A DNA stretch of 64,000 nucleotides, from NCBI RefSeq assembly GCF_004341505.2, contig NZ_SLYP02000001.1, forward strand, positions 2,070,501 to 2,134,500. Reading direction: 5' to 3'. Made by a program: the position numbers and the translations under genes. This document shows, piece after piece, positions 1 through 8,476 of the stretch. Each line of letters opens with the position of its first letter. Position 1 is the first letter of the stretch. Under the pieces are notes generated by a model, which saw nothing but the letters and a program-made list of their open reading frames with translations, made no database searches and was not told where the DNA came from. The DNA is from Sphingomonas sp. JUb134. Its GTDB lineage: Bacteria; Pseudomonadota; Alphaproteobacteria; Sphingomonadales; Sphingomonadaceae.

Positions 1-2
1 CC

Positions 3-1922
3 GGCGCGGAGCCGGGGCTGTGGGTGCCGTGGCTGCTCGGCGCCTCGATCGGCCCGCTGTTCTTCGCGGTTTCGGCTCAGGCTCCGCTGATGCAGCGCTG
101 GTACTCGACGGCAACCGGCGGGCGGGACCCCTATGCGCTCTACGCAGCCTCCAACGTGGGCAGCTTCGCCGGGTTGCTCGCCTATCCGCTGCTGGTCGAG
201 CCCAAGCTGGCACTGGCCGGTCAGAGCTGGCTCTGGACGGGTGGCTACCTCTTCCTGGTCCTGCTAGTGCTCGCCTGCGCGCTGCTGCTGCCCCGCAGCG
301 GCCCCGCTGCGCACCGCCCGCCGCTGACCAGCCCGGCCCCGACGCGAGGGCGCCTGTGGTGGTGGATCGCGCTCGCGTTCGTGCCCTCGGGGCTGATGAT
401 CGAGACGTCGAGCTATCTCACCACCGACATCGTCGCGGTGCCGCTGCTCTGGGTGCTGCCGCTCGGCCTCTACCTCCTGAGCTTCACCGTCGCCTTTGCT
501 GCGCGGCGTGGCCTCGCCAATTTCCTCACCCGCTACGCACCAGTGGCGGTGCTGGTGTTCGGCACCATGGTGATCGCCGGCCACCACGGAAACGCGGCGG
601 CCAACGCCGCCGTCGCGCTGCTGCTGCTGTTCGTGGTGTCGGTCGCCCTTCACAGCTGCATGTACGAGAATCGGCCCGCGCCGGAGCGGCTCACCGGCTT
701 CTATCTCGCCATGTCCGTTGGCGGCGCGCTCGGCGGCGTGTTCGCCGGGCTGGTCGCACCCGTGCTGTTCGACTGGACCTATGAGTTCCCGCTGCTGATC
801 CTGGCAGCGGGCGTGCTGGTGCCCCAGCACTTCCTGTTGCCGATCACCGCGCAGCTTTGGGGGGAAGGGCGTGCCCGGCGGCGGATCATCGCTGCCGCAA
901 TGCTGGCTGTGACCGCGTTCGCCGTCTGGCTCGGCCTCGACCATCAAGCCGGCTTGTCGGGCGGGGCTCGCCAGGGGGTCGTGTTCGTGGCGCTCGCCCT
1001 GCTCGGGCTGTTCGCGATCGGGGTGCGGCCGGTATTCGCTGGCGTGCTCGCCGGCGCGCTGTTCCTGTTCGGCGTCTACGACGCGCTGCGGCTCTCGGCG
1101 GTTCCGGGCGCTCGCACGCGGAGCTACTTCGGCGTCTACACCATCACCGAACGTCCCGAGGCGCGCGATCTCGCGCACGGCACGACCCTCCACGGCGTGC
1201 AGTTGCTCGGCAGCGAGGCGCGGCTGCGCCAGCCGACCACCTATTACGTCCCCGGCTCAGGCGTGGGGCAAGCGATGCGTGCGCTCCCGACGCTGTTCGG
1301 AAGCCATGCGCGCGTGGGCGTCGTCGGCCTCGGAACCGGCACGCTCGCCTGTTACGCGCGACCGGGCCAGCGCTGGCGCTTCTATGAGATCGACCCGGCG
1401 GTGGTGCGGATTGCCAGCGATCCGCGCCGCTTCAGCTTCCTCGACCGCTGCCTGCCCGGCGCCGACATCAAGCTCGGCGACGCGCGGCTCTCGCTCGCGG
1501 ACGAGCGGAGCAGCGATCTCGACCTGCTGGTGCTCGATGCCTTCACCTCCGACGCGGTGCCGCTGCACCTCATGACGCGCGAGGCGTTCGAAACCTATGC
1601 CCGCGTGCTCGCGCCCGGCGGGCTGCTGCTGCTGCACACCTCCAACCGCTATCTCGCAATGGAACAGGTGGTTGCCGCGACCGTCGCTGGCACCGGCTGG
1701 AAGGCGGCTGCCTTCGACTATTTTCCGACGGACGACGAGGCAGGGCAGGAGGCGACCGCGTCGGAGTGGATCGTACTCGGCCGCGGCGACAGCTTCGGCC
1801 GCCTCGTGCGCTCGGATGCCGGGTGGCGTGCCCTCCGCCGCGAACCGGGCCTCGCGCCCTGGACCGACGACTATGCGTCGATCGTGCCGGTGCTGCGCGG
1901 CGTCACGATCGACGCGAACTAG
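3..1922 (+). CDS. Fused membrane / spermidine-synthase-like protein (5' partial)
   Basis: The frame is open to the window edge, so the start lies upstream; 639 residues are visible. The first roughly 350 residues are a run of hydrophobic helices, for example around 'FAVSAQAPLMQRWYS' and the long Leu/Ala stretches after residue 80. The C-terminal 250 residues look like a class I SAM-type fold of the spermidine synthase family: glycine-rich 'VGVVGLGTGTLACYA', acidic 'FYEIDP' ending strand 2, 'GDARLSLA', and 'LLVLDAFTSDAVPLHL'. Such fusions are annotated as 'fused MFS/spermidine synthase'. Their substrate is not established, and polyamine synthesis should not be assumed. It converges on the lipoprotein gene 6 nt downstream. 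Confidence 0.8.
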   Translation, partial: GAEPGLWVPWLLGASIGPLFFAVSAQAPLMQRWYSTATGGRDPYALYAASNVGSFAGLLAYPLLVEPKLALAGQSWLWTGGYLFLVLLVLACALLLPRSGPAAHRPPLTSPAPTRGRLWWWIALAFVPSGLMIETSSYLTTDIVAVPLLWVLPLGLYLLSFTVAFAARRGLANFLTRYAPVAVLVFGTMVIAGHHGNAAANAAVALLLLFVVSVALHSCMYENRPAPERLTGFYLAMSVGGALGGVFAGLVAPVLFDWTYEFPLLILAAGVLVPQHFLLPITAQLWGEGRARRRIIAAAMLAVTAFAVWLGLDHQAGLSGGARQGVVFVALALLGLFAIGVRPVFAGVLAGALFLFGVYDALRLSAVPGARTRSYFGVYTITERPEARDLAHGTTLHGVQLLGSEARLRQPTTYYVPGSGVGQAMRALPTLFGSHARVGVVGLGTGTLACYARPGQRWRFYEIDPAVVRIASDPRRFSFLDRCLPGADIKLGDARLSLADERSSDLDLLVLDAFTSDAVPLHLMTREAFETYARVLAPGGLLLLHTSNRYLAMEQVVAATVAGTGWKAAAFDYFPTDDEAGQEATASEWIVLGRGDSFGRLVRSDAGWRALRREPGLAPWTDDYASIVPVLRGVTIDAN

Positions 1923-1928
1923 TCTGGA

Positions 1929-2420
1929 TCAGGCGAGCAGCGCCTCGATCGTGCGGACCCTCTGCACCTGCGCATCGGCGCGCTCGCGGCCGCTCTTCAA
2001 CGCCGCGTCGAGGGCAGGATAGGCGGGCTCGCCCGCGGCGGCGCGATCGATCGCCAGCCGCTCCAGCTCCGCGATCGGCTGCTGGATCTCGCTGCGGGCG
2101 ACGTCCACTTCCGCCAGCGCCGTCTGCGCGTCGAGCCAGCGCTCGCTGCCCTGCGCCGCGCCCCTTGCGGCACGCGCCAGCTGCTCGGCACGATCGGCTG
2201 CCTTGCGGAAGGCGGCGTCGGCCGCATCGACCGCGGAAGTCAGCTTCGCGATCTGTGCGTCCAGCGCGGGATCGGCGGTCGCGACCGGCACCGGACGCTC
2301 CGGCTCGGCGTCGCTTCGCTGCTCGATCGCGCGGGGCAGCAGCGAAGGGAATTCGCCGCGTTCCTTGGCGCAACCGGAGGCGAGGAGAAGGACGACGAGC
2401 GGAAGGACGGGGCTGCGCAT
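1929..2420 (-). CDS. Small putative lipoprotein, coiled-coil
   Basis: This 163-residue protein begins with a short basic start, a hydrophobic stretch and a lipobox-like 'LLASGC', so it is probably a lipidated envelope protein with Cys near residue 17. The remainder is rich in Ala, Glu, Arg and Gln, with heptad-like spacing ('AKLTSAVDAADAAFRKAADRAEQ'-type segments), suggesting a helical or coiled-coil rod. No enzymatic motif is visible and I do not recognise the family. It is convergent with the preceding gene and upstream of the tRNA promoter. Confidence 0.65.
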   Translation of the reverse strand: MRSPVLPLVVLLLASGCAKERGEFPSLLPRAIEQRSDAEPERPVPVATADPALDAQIAKLTSAVDAADAAFRKAADRAEQLARAARGAAQGSERWLDAQTALAEVDVARSEIQQPIAELERLAIDRAAAGEPAYPALDAALKSGRERADAQVQRVRTIEALLA

Positions 2421-2460
2421 GACGCGGGTCTAGGTCGTGCAGAAAAACTGCGCAACGGGC

Positions 2461-2489
2461 TTGCGTCCCCCAAAAGCCGCGCCTATTAG
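2461..2489 (+). promoter_or_regulatory. Promoter of tRNA-Arg
   Basis: A sigma-70-like pair lies just upstream of the tRNA: -35 TTGCGT at 2461-2466 and -10 TATTAG at 2484-2489, with a 17-nt spacer. The tRNA 5' end follows 15 nt after the -10 box. Confidence 0.6.
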
Positions 2490-2503
2490 GCCACCTCCAC
2501 CGG

Positions 2504-2580
2504 GCGCCCGTAGCTCAGCTGGATAGAGCATCAGACTACGAATCTGAGGGTCGGACGTTCGAATCGTTCCGGGCGCGCCA
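2504..2580 (+). tRNA. tRNA-Arg (anticodon ACG)
   Basis: A complete 77-nt cloverleaf including encoded CCA. The acceptor stem GCGCCCG (2504-2510) pairs with CGGGCGC (2570-2576), followed by G and CCA. The D arm has 'TAGCTCAGCTGGATAGAGCA', the anticodon loop CTACGAA reads ACG, and the T arm has GTTCGAATC. The 3' half is the integration target of the island: the same 45 bp recur at 38213-38257. Confidence 0.97.
2536..2580 (+). repeat. attL: 45-bp direct repeat at tRNA-Arg 3' half
   Basis: From the anticodon loop to the CCA end the sequence is identical, base for base, to 38213-38257. The preceding base differs (A at 2535, C at 38212) and the following bases differ (GTGG versus TCGA). This is the pattern left when a tyrosine integrase inserts an element into the 3' end of a tRNA gene, with the left copy keeping the tRNA intact. 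Confidence 0.93.
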
Positions 2581-2596
2581 GTGGTTTCAATGACTT

Positions 2597-2628
2597 ACCC
2601 CCTTCGTCTTGCAAGAGGCGGAGGGGGT
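2597..2628 (+). terminator. Hairpin just inside attL
   Basis: ACCCCCTTC (2597-2605) can pair with GGAGGGGGT (2620-2628, one G-T pair) around a 14-nt loop. No long T-run follows. It could end tRNA transcription now that the tRNA's own terminator has been displaced to 38263-38295; this role is inferred. Confidence 0.35.
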
Positions 2629-2746
2629 AGTCGTTTCAGCCGAATGCCGAGCAATCTCCGAGCAATCCCGCTGTCGGGCGATTATCAATCTCCGGAGCTC
2701 GCTGCTCGAACGTCGCACGGCTGCGACTTGGGTACATTAGAACCTA

Positions 2747-3920
2747 GTCACCTGAATCTAAAGTTCGCCGCATAACGTACGGTCTGCGGCTTGGCAGAAG
2801 CGCTTTACGGAGGCGAGTATCTCGTCGGCGGACTTGGTCCATCGGTAGGGCTTCGGGTTCTCGTTGTGGCGCTCGATGAAGGCACGGATGTCCTGCTCGA
2901 GCTGATTGGTGGAGGTATGGACGCCGCGGCGCAGTTGCTTGCGGGTAAGTTCGGCAAACCAGCGCTCGACCTGGTTGATCCACGAAGCCGAAGTCGGCGT
3001 GAAATGCACATGATAGTGCGGCCTGCGGGCGAGCCAGGCCCGGACGAGCGCGGTTTTGTGGGTCGCGTAATTGTCCATGATGATGTGGACATCGAGATCG
3101 GGCGGCACCTGGGCGTCGATCTGCTTAAGGAAGTCCAGAAACTCGGCGGCGCGATGACGCTTGTAGCATTTGCCGATCACGAACCCCGAAGCGATGTCGA
3201 GCGCTGCGAACAGCGAGGTCGTGCCGTGACGGACGTAACTGTGAGTGCGCCGCTCGGGTACTCCTGGCATCATCGGCAGGACCGGCTGCTCTCGATCGAG
3301 CGCCTGGATCTGGCTCTTCTCGTCGACGCTGAGCACCAACGCGCGGTTAGGCGGGGAGAGATAGAGCCCGACAATGTCGCGGACCTTTTCCACGAACAGG
3401 GGATCGCTCGACAGCTTGAACGTCTCCGACCGATGCGGTTGCAGCCCAAAGGCCGACCAGATGCGCCGGATCGTCGTGTGGGAGAAGCCGGTCGCACCCG
3501 CCATCGAGCGTATCGACCAGTGGGTCGCGTCAGTTGGCGTGGAGCGGAGTGTGCGCTCGATCACGGCAGCAACCTGATCATCGTCGATCGTTCTCGGTCG
3601 TCCGGGCCGAGCCTCGTCCATCAGTCCCTCAACTCGGTCCTTCAGGAAGCGCCGTCGCCACTTACCGACTGTGTGCTCGTGCACGCCCAACTCAGCAGCG
3701 ACAACCTTGCTCTGAATACCGTCCGCACAGCGAAGGATAATACGGCACCGCTCCGACATCGAGCGAGACACCCGCCGCCGGCGAACCTGCCGCTCCAGAT
3801 AGTCCCGCTCCTCCGCCTCCAACACCAGAGGCATCGTCGGTCGGCCGCCCGCGTTCGCCATGCCAAGCTCCTCATCAGCGGAGCCAGCATACAATGCGAC
3901 TTACTTCAGTTCCAGGTGAC
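2747..3920 (-). mobile_element. IS630-family insertion sequence, copy 1
   Basis: An element of 1174 bp with terminal inverted repeats beginning GTCACCTG (2747-2754) and ending CAGGTGAC (3913-3920), flanked by TA on both sides (2745-2746 and 3921-3922). TA duplication is the signature of IS630/Tc1-mariner elements. The reconstructed target reads CCTAGAT. A second copy of the same length, with the same encoded transposase, lies at 27981-29154 in the opposite orientation. Confidence 0.93.
2758..3861 (-). CDS. IS630-family transposase, copy 1
   Basis: A 367-residue transposase counted from the ATG that follows a GAGGAG ribosome site; a longer frame to 3894 exists without such a site. The N-terminal helix-turn-helix region contains 'VVAAELGVHEHTVGKWRRR'. 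The DDE catalytic triad is visible as D in 'LSVDEKSQ', D in 'IIMDNYATHK' and E in 'INQVERWFAEL'. The protein is identical to that of copy 2, so both copies are probably recent and potentially active. Confidence 0.93.
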   Translation of the reverse strand: MANAGGRPTMPLVLEAEERDYLERQVRRRRVSRSMSERCRIILRCADGIQSKVVAAELGVHEHTVGKWRRRFLKDRVEGLMDEARPGRPRTIDDDQVAAVIERTLRSTPTDATHWSIRSMAGATGFSHTTIRRIWSAFGLQPHRSETFKLSSDPLFVEKVRDIVGLYLSPPNRALVLSVDEKSQIQALDREQPVLPMMPGVPERRTHSYVRHGTTSLFAALDIASGFVIGKCYKRHRAAEFLDFLKQIDAQVPPDLDVHIIMDNYATHKTALVRAWLARRPHYHVHFTPTSASWINQVERWFAELTRKQLRRGVHTSTNQLEQDIRAFIERHNENPKPYRWTKSADEILASVKRFCQAADRTLCGEL

Positions 3921-3922
3921 TA

Positions 3923-4259
3923 GATCGGGGCAGCCGTCCACTCCCCTTCATAGACGCAGGGCGACGCAGGCGCTGCGCCACGCCCTTGTAGGCAACCGGC
4001 CGCCGCAGCTTCTCAGGGATGAGCTGACGACGGCGAAGGACGAAGCGTGGCCGGAGACGATGTTGAGTCGCTGGGCCGGTCGGCAGGGAAAATCCGCCCT
4101 TTGGTCCAGCACATCGACGACTGCGAGCAGATCGTTGAGGTCGTCCGGCACCAGTCAATCGGTCCACGCGCTTCAAGGCTTGCCCGAGGATCTCGAGGTC
4201 GCGCCGGGTGAGCAGGCCCGACGATCGCCCCCCCTGGGCGCTGCTCAGCATCGGGGGAT
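3923..4259 (-). other. Intergenic stretch with a possible frameshifted remnant
   Basis: No intact gene is supported in these 337 bases. On the minus strand one frame reads 'SGLLTRRDLEILGQALKRVDR' and, one base shifted near 4150-4160, another continues 'VPDDLNDLLAVVDVLD'. Together they look like one small decayed helical protein whose 3' end runs into the IS630 insertion. This is a weak reading and the family is not recognised. Confidence 0.25.
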
Positions 4260-4610
4260 TTAGGTCGCCGTGAAGGAATGGAAGGCTTGCGCAAGATCCG
4301 CCGGCTGAACGGGCTTGGACAGCACGATGCCGGGTGGTGCGCACGGCTCGCACTGGTCTGGCGTGCCGGTGACGAAGATCACCCCGATCTCACCTAGTTC
4401 TTCAAGGATCCGGCTGACGGCGTGCGGACCGGTGCCTTGTGTCAGCATCACGTCGGATGTGATGACCGCGGGCGAGTGTGCCCGTGCGGCTGCGACGGCC
4501 TCTTCCTCCGAACTGGCGAAGTCGAACGACGTGGCGCCCTCGTCCTCCAGCAGCGTCTGCAGATACGTGGCGATCAACGGTTCGTCTTCGATGATGAGGA
4601 CGTGGCACAT
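4260..4610 (-). CDS. Single-domain response regulator
   Basis: A 116-residue CheY-like receiver with no output domain. The acidic pocket is 'LIIEDEP', the phosphoacceptor Asp sits in 'VITSDVMLTQG', the switch Thr in 'IFVTGTP' and the conserved Lys in 'VLSKPVQPADL'. The start is the ATG of 'MCHVLIIEDEP', where homology to receivers begins. It lies downstream of, and on the same strand as, an HWE-type histidine kinase (5304-6374), its probable phosphodonor. Such stand-alone receivers usually relay phosphate or act by protein contact. Confidence 0.85.
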   Translation of the reverse strand: MCHVLIIEDEPLIATYLQTLLEDEGATSFDFASSEEEAVAAARAHSPAVITSDVMLTQGTGPHAVSRILEELGEIGVIFVTGTPDQCEPCAPPGIVLSKPVQPADLAQAFHSFTAT

Positions 4611-4729
4611 ACGCCTGAAACTCCGGTCACTGCTGGCACATGGTAACCGCGGTGACGCCATACGGGTCCGCCGACGCCTTGAAATCGGTGCGGATTTTCT
4701 CCGCAGAAGGTGTCGGTCGGCCGCCGTGG

Positions 4730-5083
4730 TCAGGAGCCATCGGGCACCAGGAGATTGCCGCCGGACGCATCCTTCTGCGTCACGTCCTCGCGAGGCACGT
4801 AGTTGATCACCCACTGTGGCTTGCCTTCGGGTGAAAGCTCGATGTCCGGGACGCCGATCGGGTCGTTTCCGGTCTCGACCCAGCCTGCTCCGAGGCAACG
4901 GTCGCAGGTGGCGCGCTTGCAGCGGAAGCTGACGAGATCGATCTCCGTGTTCCACTCGCCATGACCGAGGCAGATCGGACAGCGGGCGTCGAGCATGCCG
5001 TTGCGCGGTTTGAGCGGGATGATGTCGAAGGCGTGCGGACTGTCCGGACCGTCGCACACGACGATGTTGCTGGCGTGGGGCAC
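4730..5083 (-). CDS. Small protein with two CxxC zinc-binding pairs
   Basis: A 117-residue protein from a GTG start ('VPHASNIVVCDG'). An upstream TTG start at 5248 would add an Arg-rich low-complexity extension that looks non-coding. It contains 'RCPICLGHGEWN' and 'CKRATCDRCLGAGW': paired CxxC knuckles with Gly-rich neighbours, as in DnaJ-type zinc fingers. Function unknown. It sits between the kinase and the receiver on the same strand and may belong to that signalling block. Confidence 0.6.
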   Translation of the reverse strand: MPHASNIVVCDGPDSPHAFDIIPLKPRNGMLDARCPICLGHGEWNTEIDLVSFRCKRATCDRCLGAGWVETGNDPIGVPDIELSPEGKPQWVINYVPREDVTQKDASGGNLLVPDGS

Positions 5084-5303
5084 CGTCTCGTCAACGCTCC
5101 GGCTCGACGCCGGGTCCCGGTGGCAGGCGACCCAGTCCCCAAGCTGCTGCCGTTCATGTCGGCTGACCCGTCTGCAAGCCGGCGATCCCGCCGGCAATCG
5201 TCGCCCGCCCGAACCTTCGGTATGGAGGGGCCCCTCATCCGGTCTCAAGTAGCCGGTTGAGGACGGATGACGTCGCAGGCCGAGCCCCGCTCATTTTCTG
5301 CGT

Positions 5304-6374
5304 CTACTCCTCGGCCGCGTCGGCCGCGTCGAAGGGCGCATCGATCCGGAACACCACTCCGTCAGGGGCGTAGCTGATCGCGGTCTCTCCCCGAAAGTAG
5401 GACCGGAGCGATCGCTCGATCATGACGGAGCCGAAGCCGCGTTTGGAAGGCACCGCGACGGGAGGGCCGCCGACCTCCCGCCAGACAAGGTGAAATCGCT
5501 GTTCGCCTGGGACAGCCCTCACTTCAAGCGACCAGTTGAGATGGACCAAACCCGTGTCGTTCGAGAGCGCGCCGTATTTGGTGGCGTTGGTCATCAGCTC
5601 ATGGAGAACCAGCGTGAGCCCCAAGGCCACCTGCGGGTTGAAGCGGACTTCCGGACCATGGATCCGGACGCGATCGGCAAGGCCGGCATGGTTGGCGAGG
5701 GTCTCTCGTGCAAGCATGTGCAGGTCCGCCGAGCGCCACTCGGTGGCAGTCAGCATGTCCGTCGCCCGCGCGAGCGCCGCCAGCCGGAAGCTCAGTGCCT
5801 CGCCGGCGGCTTTGATGTCCGACGACTGGCGGAGCGTCTGCCCGGCGACCGCCTGCACGATCGCAAGCTGGTTCTTCAGCCGGTGGCCGAGCTCCTGGTT
5901 GACGAGCTGTAGTTGCTGCTCGTGTTCGGCCAGATCCGCATTCGCCGTCGCGAGGCTGGCGTTCGCTTCCGCAAGCTCGGCCGTCAGGCGCCCGGACCGC
6001 TGGAACGCCGCCCGCAGTTCCGCCGCCACCAGCGTGACGCCGATCATCACCGCCCCGTAGAGCAGCGTGGCGATCCATTGCGTGCCGGTCAGCAGCCAGG
6101 GAATGGATGCATCGACCAATGTCATGCCCGCTAGAAGGGCCGACAGGCCGGCCGCGTAGAGCCCGATTTTCCTTCCCATGAGCAGGGCGAGGAGCAGCAC
6201 CACGGGAATGAAAAGCAGGTAGGGCAGCAAGCTGGTGACGAACAGCACGCGCAGCAGCGCCGTGCCGATCAGCAGCAGCGTGGTGACCGCATACCGCGCG
6301 GGCGCGGACGGCTGACGAAGAAGCGACCAGGTGAGAAGCCTGTCGAACGTCGGAGAACTCTGAAGCCTGTCCAT
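5304..6374 (-). CDS. HWE/HisKA_2-type sensor histidine kinase
   Basis: About 356 residues. The N-terminus has four closely spaced hydrophobic helices of the DUF4118 type ('YAVTTLLLIGTALLRVLFV' onward), then a coiled-coil linker. The H-box is 'ELGHRLKNQLAIVQ' and the ATPase domain has N-box 'LHELMTNATKYGAL' and a late 'GFGSVMIERSL'. These features fit the alphaproteobacterial HWE/HisKA_2 class linked to light or general stress signalling. The start is uncertain: ATG at 6374 keeps the usual short N-terminus, but ATGs at 6425 and further upstream are in frame and none has a clear ribosome site. The probable partner is the receiver at 4260-4610. Confidence 0.85.
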   Translation of the reverse strand: MDRLQSSPTFDRLLTWSLLRQPSAPARYAVTTLLLIGTALLRVLFVTSLLPYLLFIPVVLLLALLMGRKIGLYAAGLSALLAGMTLVDASIPWLLTGTQWIATLLYGAVMIGVTLVAAELRAAFQRSGRLTAELAEANASLATANADLAEHEQQLQLVNQELGHRLKNQLAIVQAVAGQTLRQSSDIKAAGEALSFRLAALARATDMLTATEWRSADLHMLARETLANHAGLADRVRIHGPEVRFNPQVALGLTLVLHELMTNATKYGALSNDTGLVHLNWSLEVRAVPGEQRFHLVWREVGGPPVAVPSKRGFGSVMIERSLRSYFRGETAISYAPDGVVFRIDAPFDAADAAEE

Positions 6375-6643
6375 CGCGCCACAAGGAGGAAGCGAGCCCC
6401 CCTTTGGCCCGAGCAGAACTTCCATAGCAGTGAGCAGCTGCGAAAGCGATGTTGTTCGATGAGTGTTCCGGCCGGAGCAGGGGCGCACGCGATCGCCGCA
6501 GACTCCTGCTTTGCCAGGCTCGCGTTTTTAGAAGCAAGCGTGTGGGGCGCCAAGCTGTTGAAGATTGCACAGAATTGAACGTAGCGCATAGGTAAGTGTT
6601 TGAGCCTTTGCCTTTGATCAACTCCTGACGATCTGGAGACGCC

Positions 6644-8476
6644 GTGAGACTATCCCGCGATGCCACGCCTGGCGAGGATGGCGGACCGGCTTCTGATCTG
6701 GAGGAGGCGCGGCTTGCAGAAGTGGCGGCCTACTGCCCGACCATGGGGCTTCCGGATGCCGAGTTCGACCATGTCGTGGAACTCGCGGTCGCCCTTTTCG
6801 GCGTCTCCGGCGCGATGATCTCCTTCGTGGAACGCAATGAGCAGTTCTTCGCGGCGCGGCGAGGCGTGGACGCGGCGCGGACTCCCCGAAGCCAGTCGTT
6901 CTGCGCGCATGCCTTGGACCGGATCTCACCGCTGGTCGTCGAGGATGCACTGCTTGATCCGCGCTTCGCGGACAATCCTCTGGTCCACGGCCCGCCGCAC
7001 ATCCGCTTCTATGCCGGCGCGCCTCTGCGGGTTTCCAGCGGCGCTGCGCTCGGCACGCTGTGCCTGATCAACACGGAGCCGCAAGGATTCGACGCGCATC
7101 AGCGCAGGCTTCTGGAAAGCCTGGCCGGAATTGTCGTGGATCGGCTGGAGCTCCGGCGAAGTCGGCACAATTCGGATACCAGCAGGCGGCATCTTGCCAA
7201 ACTGGCCCACACCGATGCCCTGACAGGGCTGCCGAACCGGATGCGCTTCCACGAGCGTGCGCGCCAGGTGCTTTCCGAGCGTGGAGCGGGCGCGCTGCTG
7301 CTGTTCGACCTCGACGGCTTCAAGGACGTGAACGACGTCTTCGGACATGCGACCGGCGACCGCCTCCTCGCAGCCGTTGGCGAGCGCCTAAGCGGCCTCA
7401 TCGAGGACGATCACCTGCTTGCCCGCCTGGGAGGGGACGAGTTCGTGATCCTGCTCGGCGGAGGCGGAGATGCCCGGCAGGCCTATCGGGTGGCGGAAAG
7501 CCTGAGATTGAGCTTCCAGCAGGGGTTCGTCGTGGACGGTCAGAACCTGCAGCTCGAGACCTGCATCGGCGTGGCGATGGCGCCGCATCACGGGGAGACC
7601 ATCGAGACGCTGATGCGCCATGCCGATCTCGCCCTCTACCGTGCCAAGGCCGAAGGAGGCGGTGCGGTCGGATACTTCGAGCCGCATGTGCGCCACAAGG
7701 TGGAGGCGCGCAGGTCGCTCCAGTCGGAACTGACGTTGGCGTTCGAACGCAACGAGTTCGAGCTACACTATCAGCCGCAGGTGCGCCTGTCGGACCGGAA
7801 GGTCGTGGGAGCCGAGGCGCTGCTGCGGTGGCGTCATCCCGAGCGCGGACTCCTGCCGCCGGGTGTGTTCCTGGACACGCTCGAGACCATGCCGCTCTCG
7901 GCGCGTGTCGGCGACTGGGTGCTGCGGACAGCCATCGGGCAGGCGGCGCACTGGCTGAGCGCAGGAGCGCGGCTGCGGGTTGCCGCAAACCTGTCGCCGG
8001 CGCAGTTCCTGACCGGCTCGCTTCCGGACACCGTCGCTGCCGAGCTGGCGCGCCACAAGCTGCCTGCCAGTCTGCTCGAGCTGGAGATGACCGAGCGGAT
8101 TGCGGTCAAGAACACCGCGGCAGTAGCCTCCATGCTGTCGGGCGTGCGGGGGCTGGGCGTCGGCGTGGCCCTGGACGACTTCGGCACCGGCTTCGCGTCT
8201 CTCAGCCTGCTCAAGGACCTGCCGGTCAGTCGTCTGAAGATCGACAGGAGCTTCACCAAGGATGCGGTGGCTGGGGGCCAGGACGCGGCACTCATCGAGG
8301 CCGTCCTCCAGCTAAGCCGAGCGTTCGACCTCGACGTGGTGGCGGAAGGCATCGAAACCGCCGAGCAGGCGCAGCTCCTGACGGACGCACGTTGCTCGGA
8401 AGGCCAGGGCTACTTCTTCGGACGCCCCATGCCGGCGAACGATCTGCTTGCGCTGATCGGCGGCGGTCGCGCCTGA
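6644..8476 (+). CDS. GAF-GGDEF-EAL cyclic-di-GMP turnover protein
   Basis: A 610-residue protein with a GTG start preceded by GGAG. An N-terminal GAF domain spans about residues 20-175 ('FCAHALDRISPLVVEDALLDP'-type core), a GGDEF domain about 190-345 with an intact 'RLGGDEFVIL', and an EAL domain about 355-605 with 'GAEALLRWRHPERG' and 'DDFGTGFASLSLLKDLP'. Both catalytic signatures are intact, so it could make and degrade c-di-GMP, with GAF as the input. No transmembrane segment is seen. It diverges from the HWE kinase across a 270-nt gap (6375-6643). Confidence 0.92.
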   Translation: MRLSRDATPGEDGGPASDLEEARLAEVAAYCPTMGLPDAEFDHVVELAVALFGVSGAMISFVERNEQFFAARRGVDAARTPRSQSFCAHALDRISPLVVEDALLDPRFADNPLVHGPPHIRFYAGAPLRVSSGAALGTLCLINTEPQGFDAHQRRLLESLAGIVVDRLELRRSRHNSDTSRRHLAKLAHTDALTGLPNRMRFHERARQVLSERGAGALLLFDLDGFKDVNDVFGHATGDRLLAAVGERLSGLIEDDHLLARLGGDEFVILLGGGGDARQAYRVAESLRLSFQQGFVVDGQNLQLETCIGVAMAPHHGETIETLMRHADLALYRAKAEGGGAVGYFEPHVRHKVEARRSLQSELTLAFERNEFELHYQPQVRLSDRKVVGAEALLRWRHPERGLLPPGVFLDTLETMPLSARVGDWVLRTAIGQAAHWLSAGARLRVAANLSPAQFLTGSLPDTVAAELARHKLPASLLELEMTERIAVKNTAAVASMLSGVRGLGVGVALDDFGTGFASLSLLKDLPVSRLKIDRSFTKDAVAGGQDAALIEAVLQLSRAFDLDVVAEGIETAEQAQLLTDARCSEGQGYFFGRPMPANDLLALIGGGRA

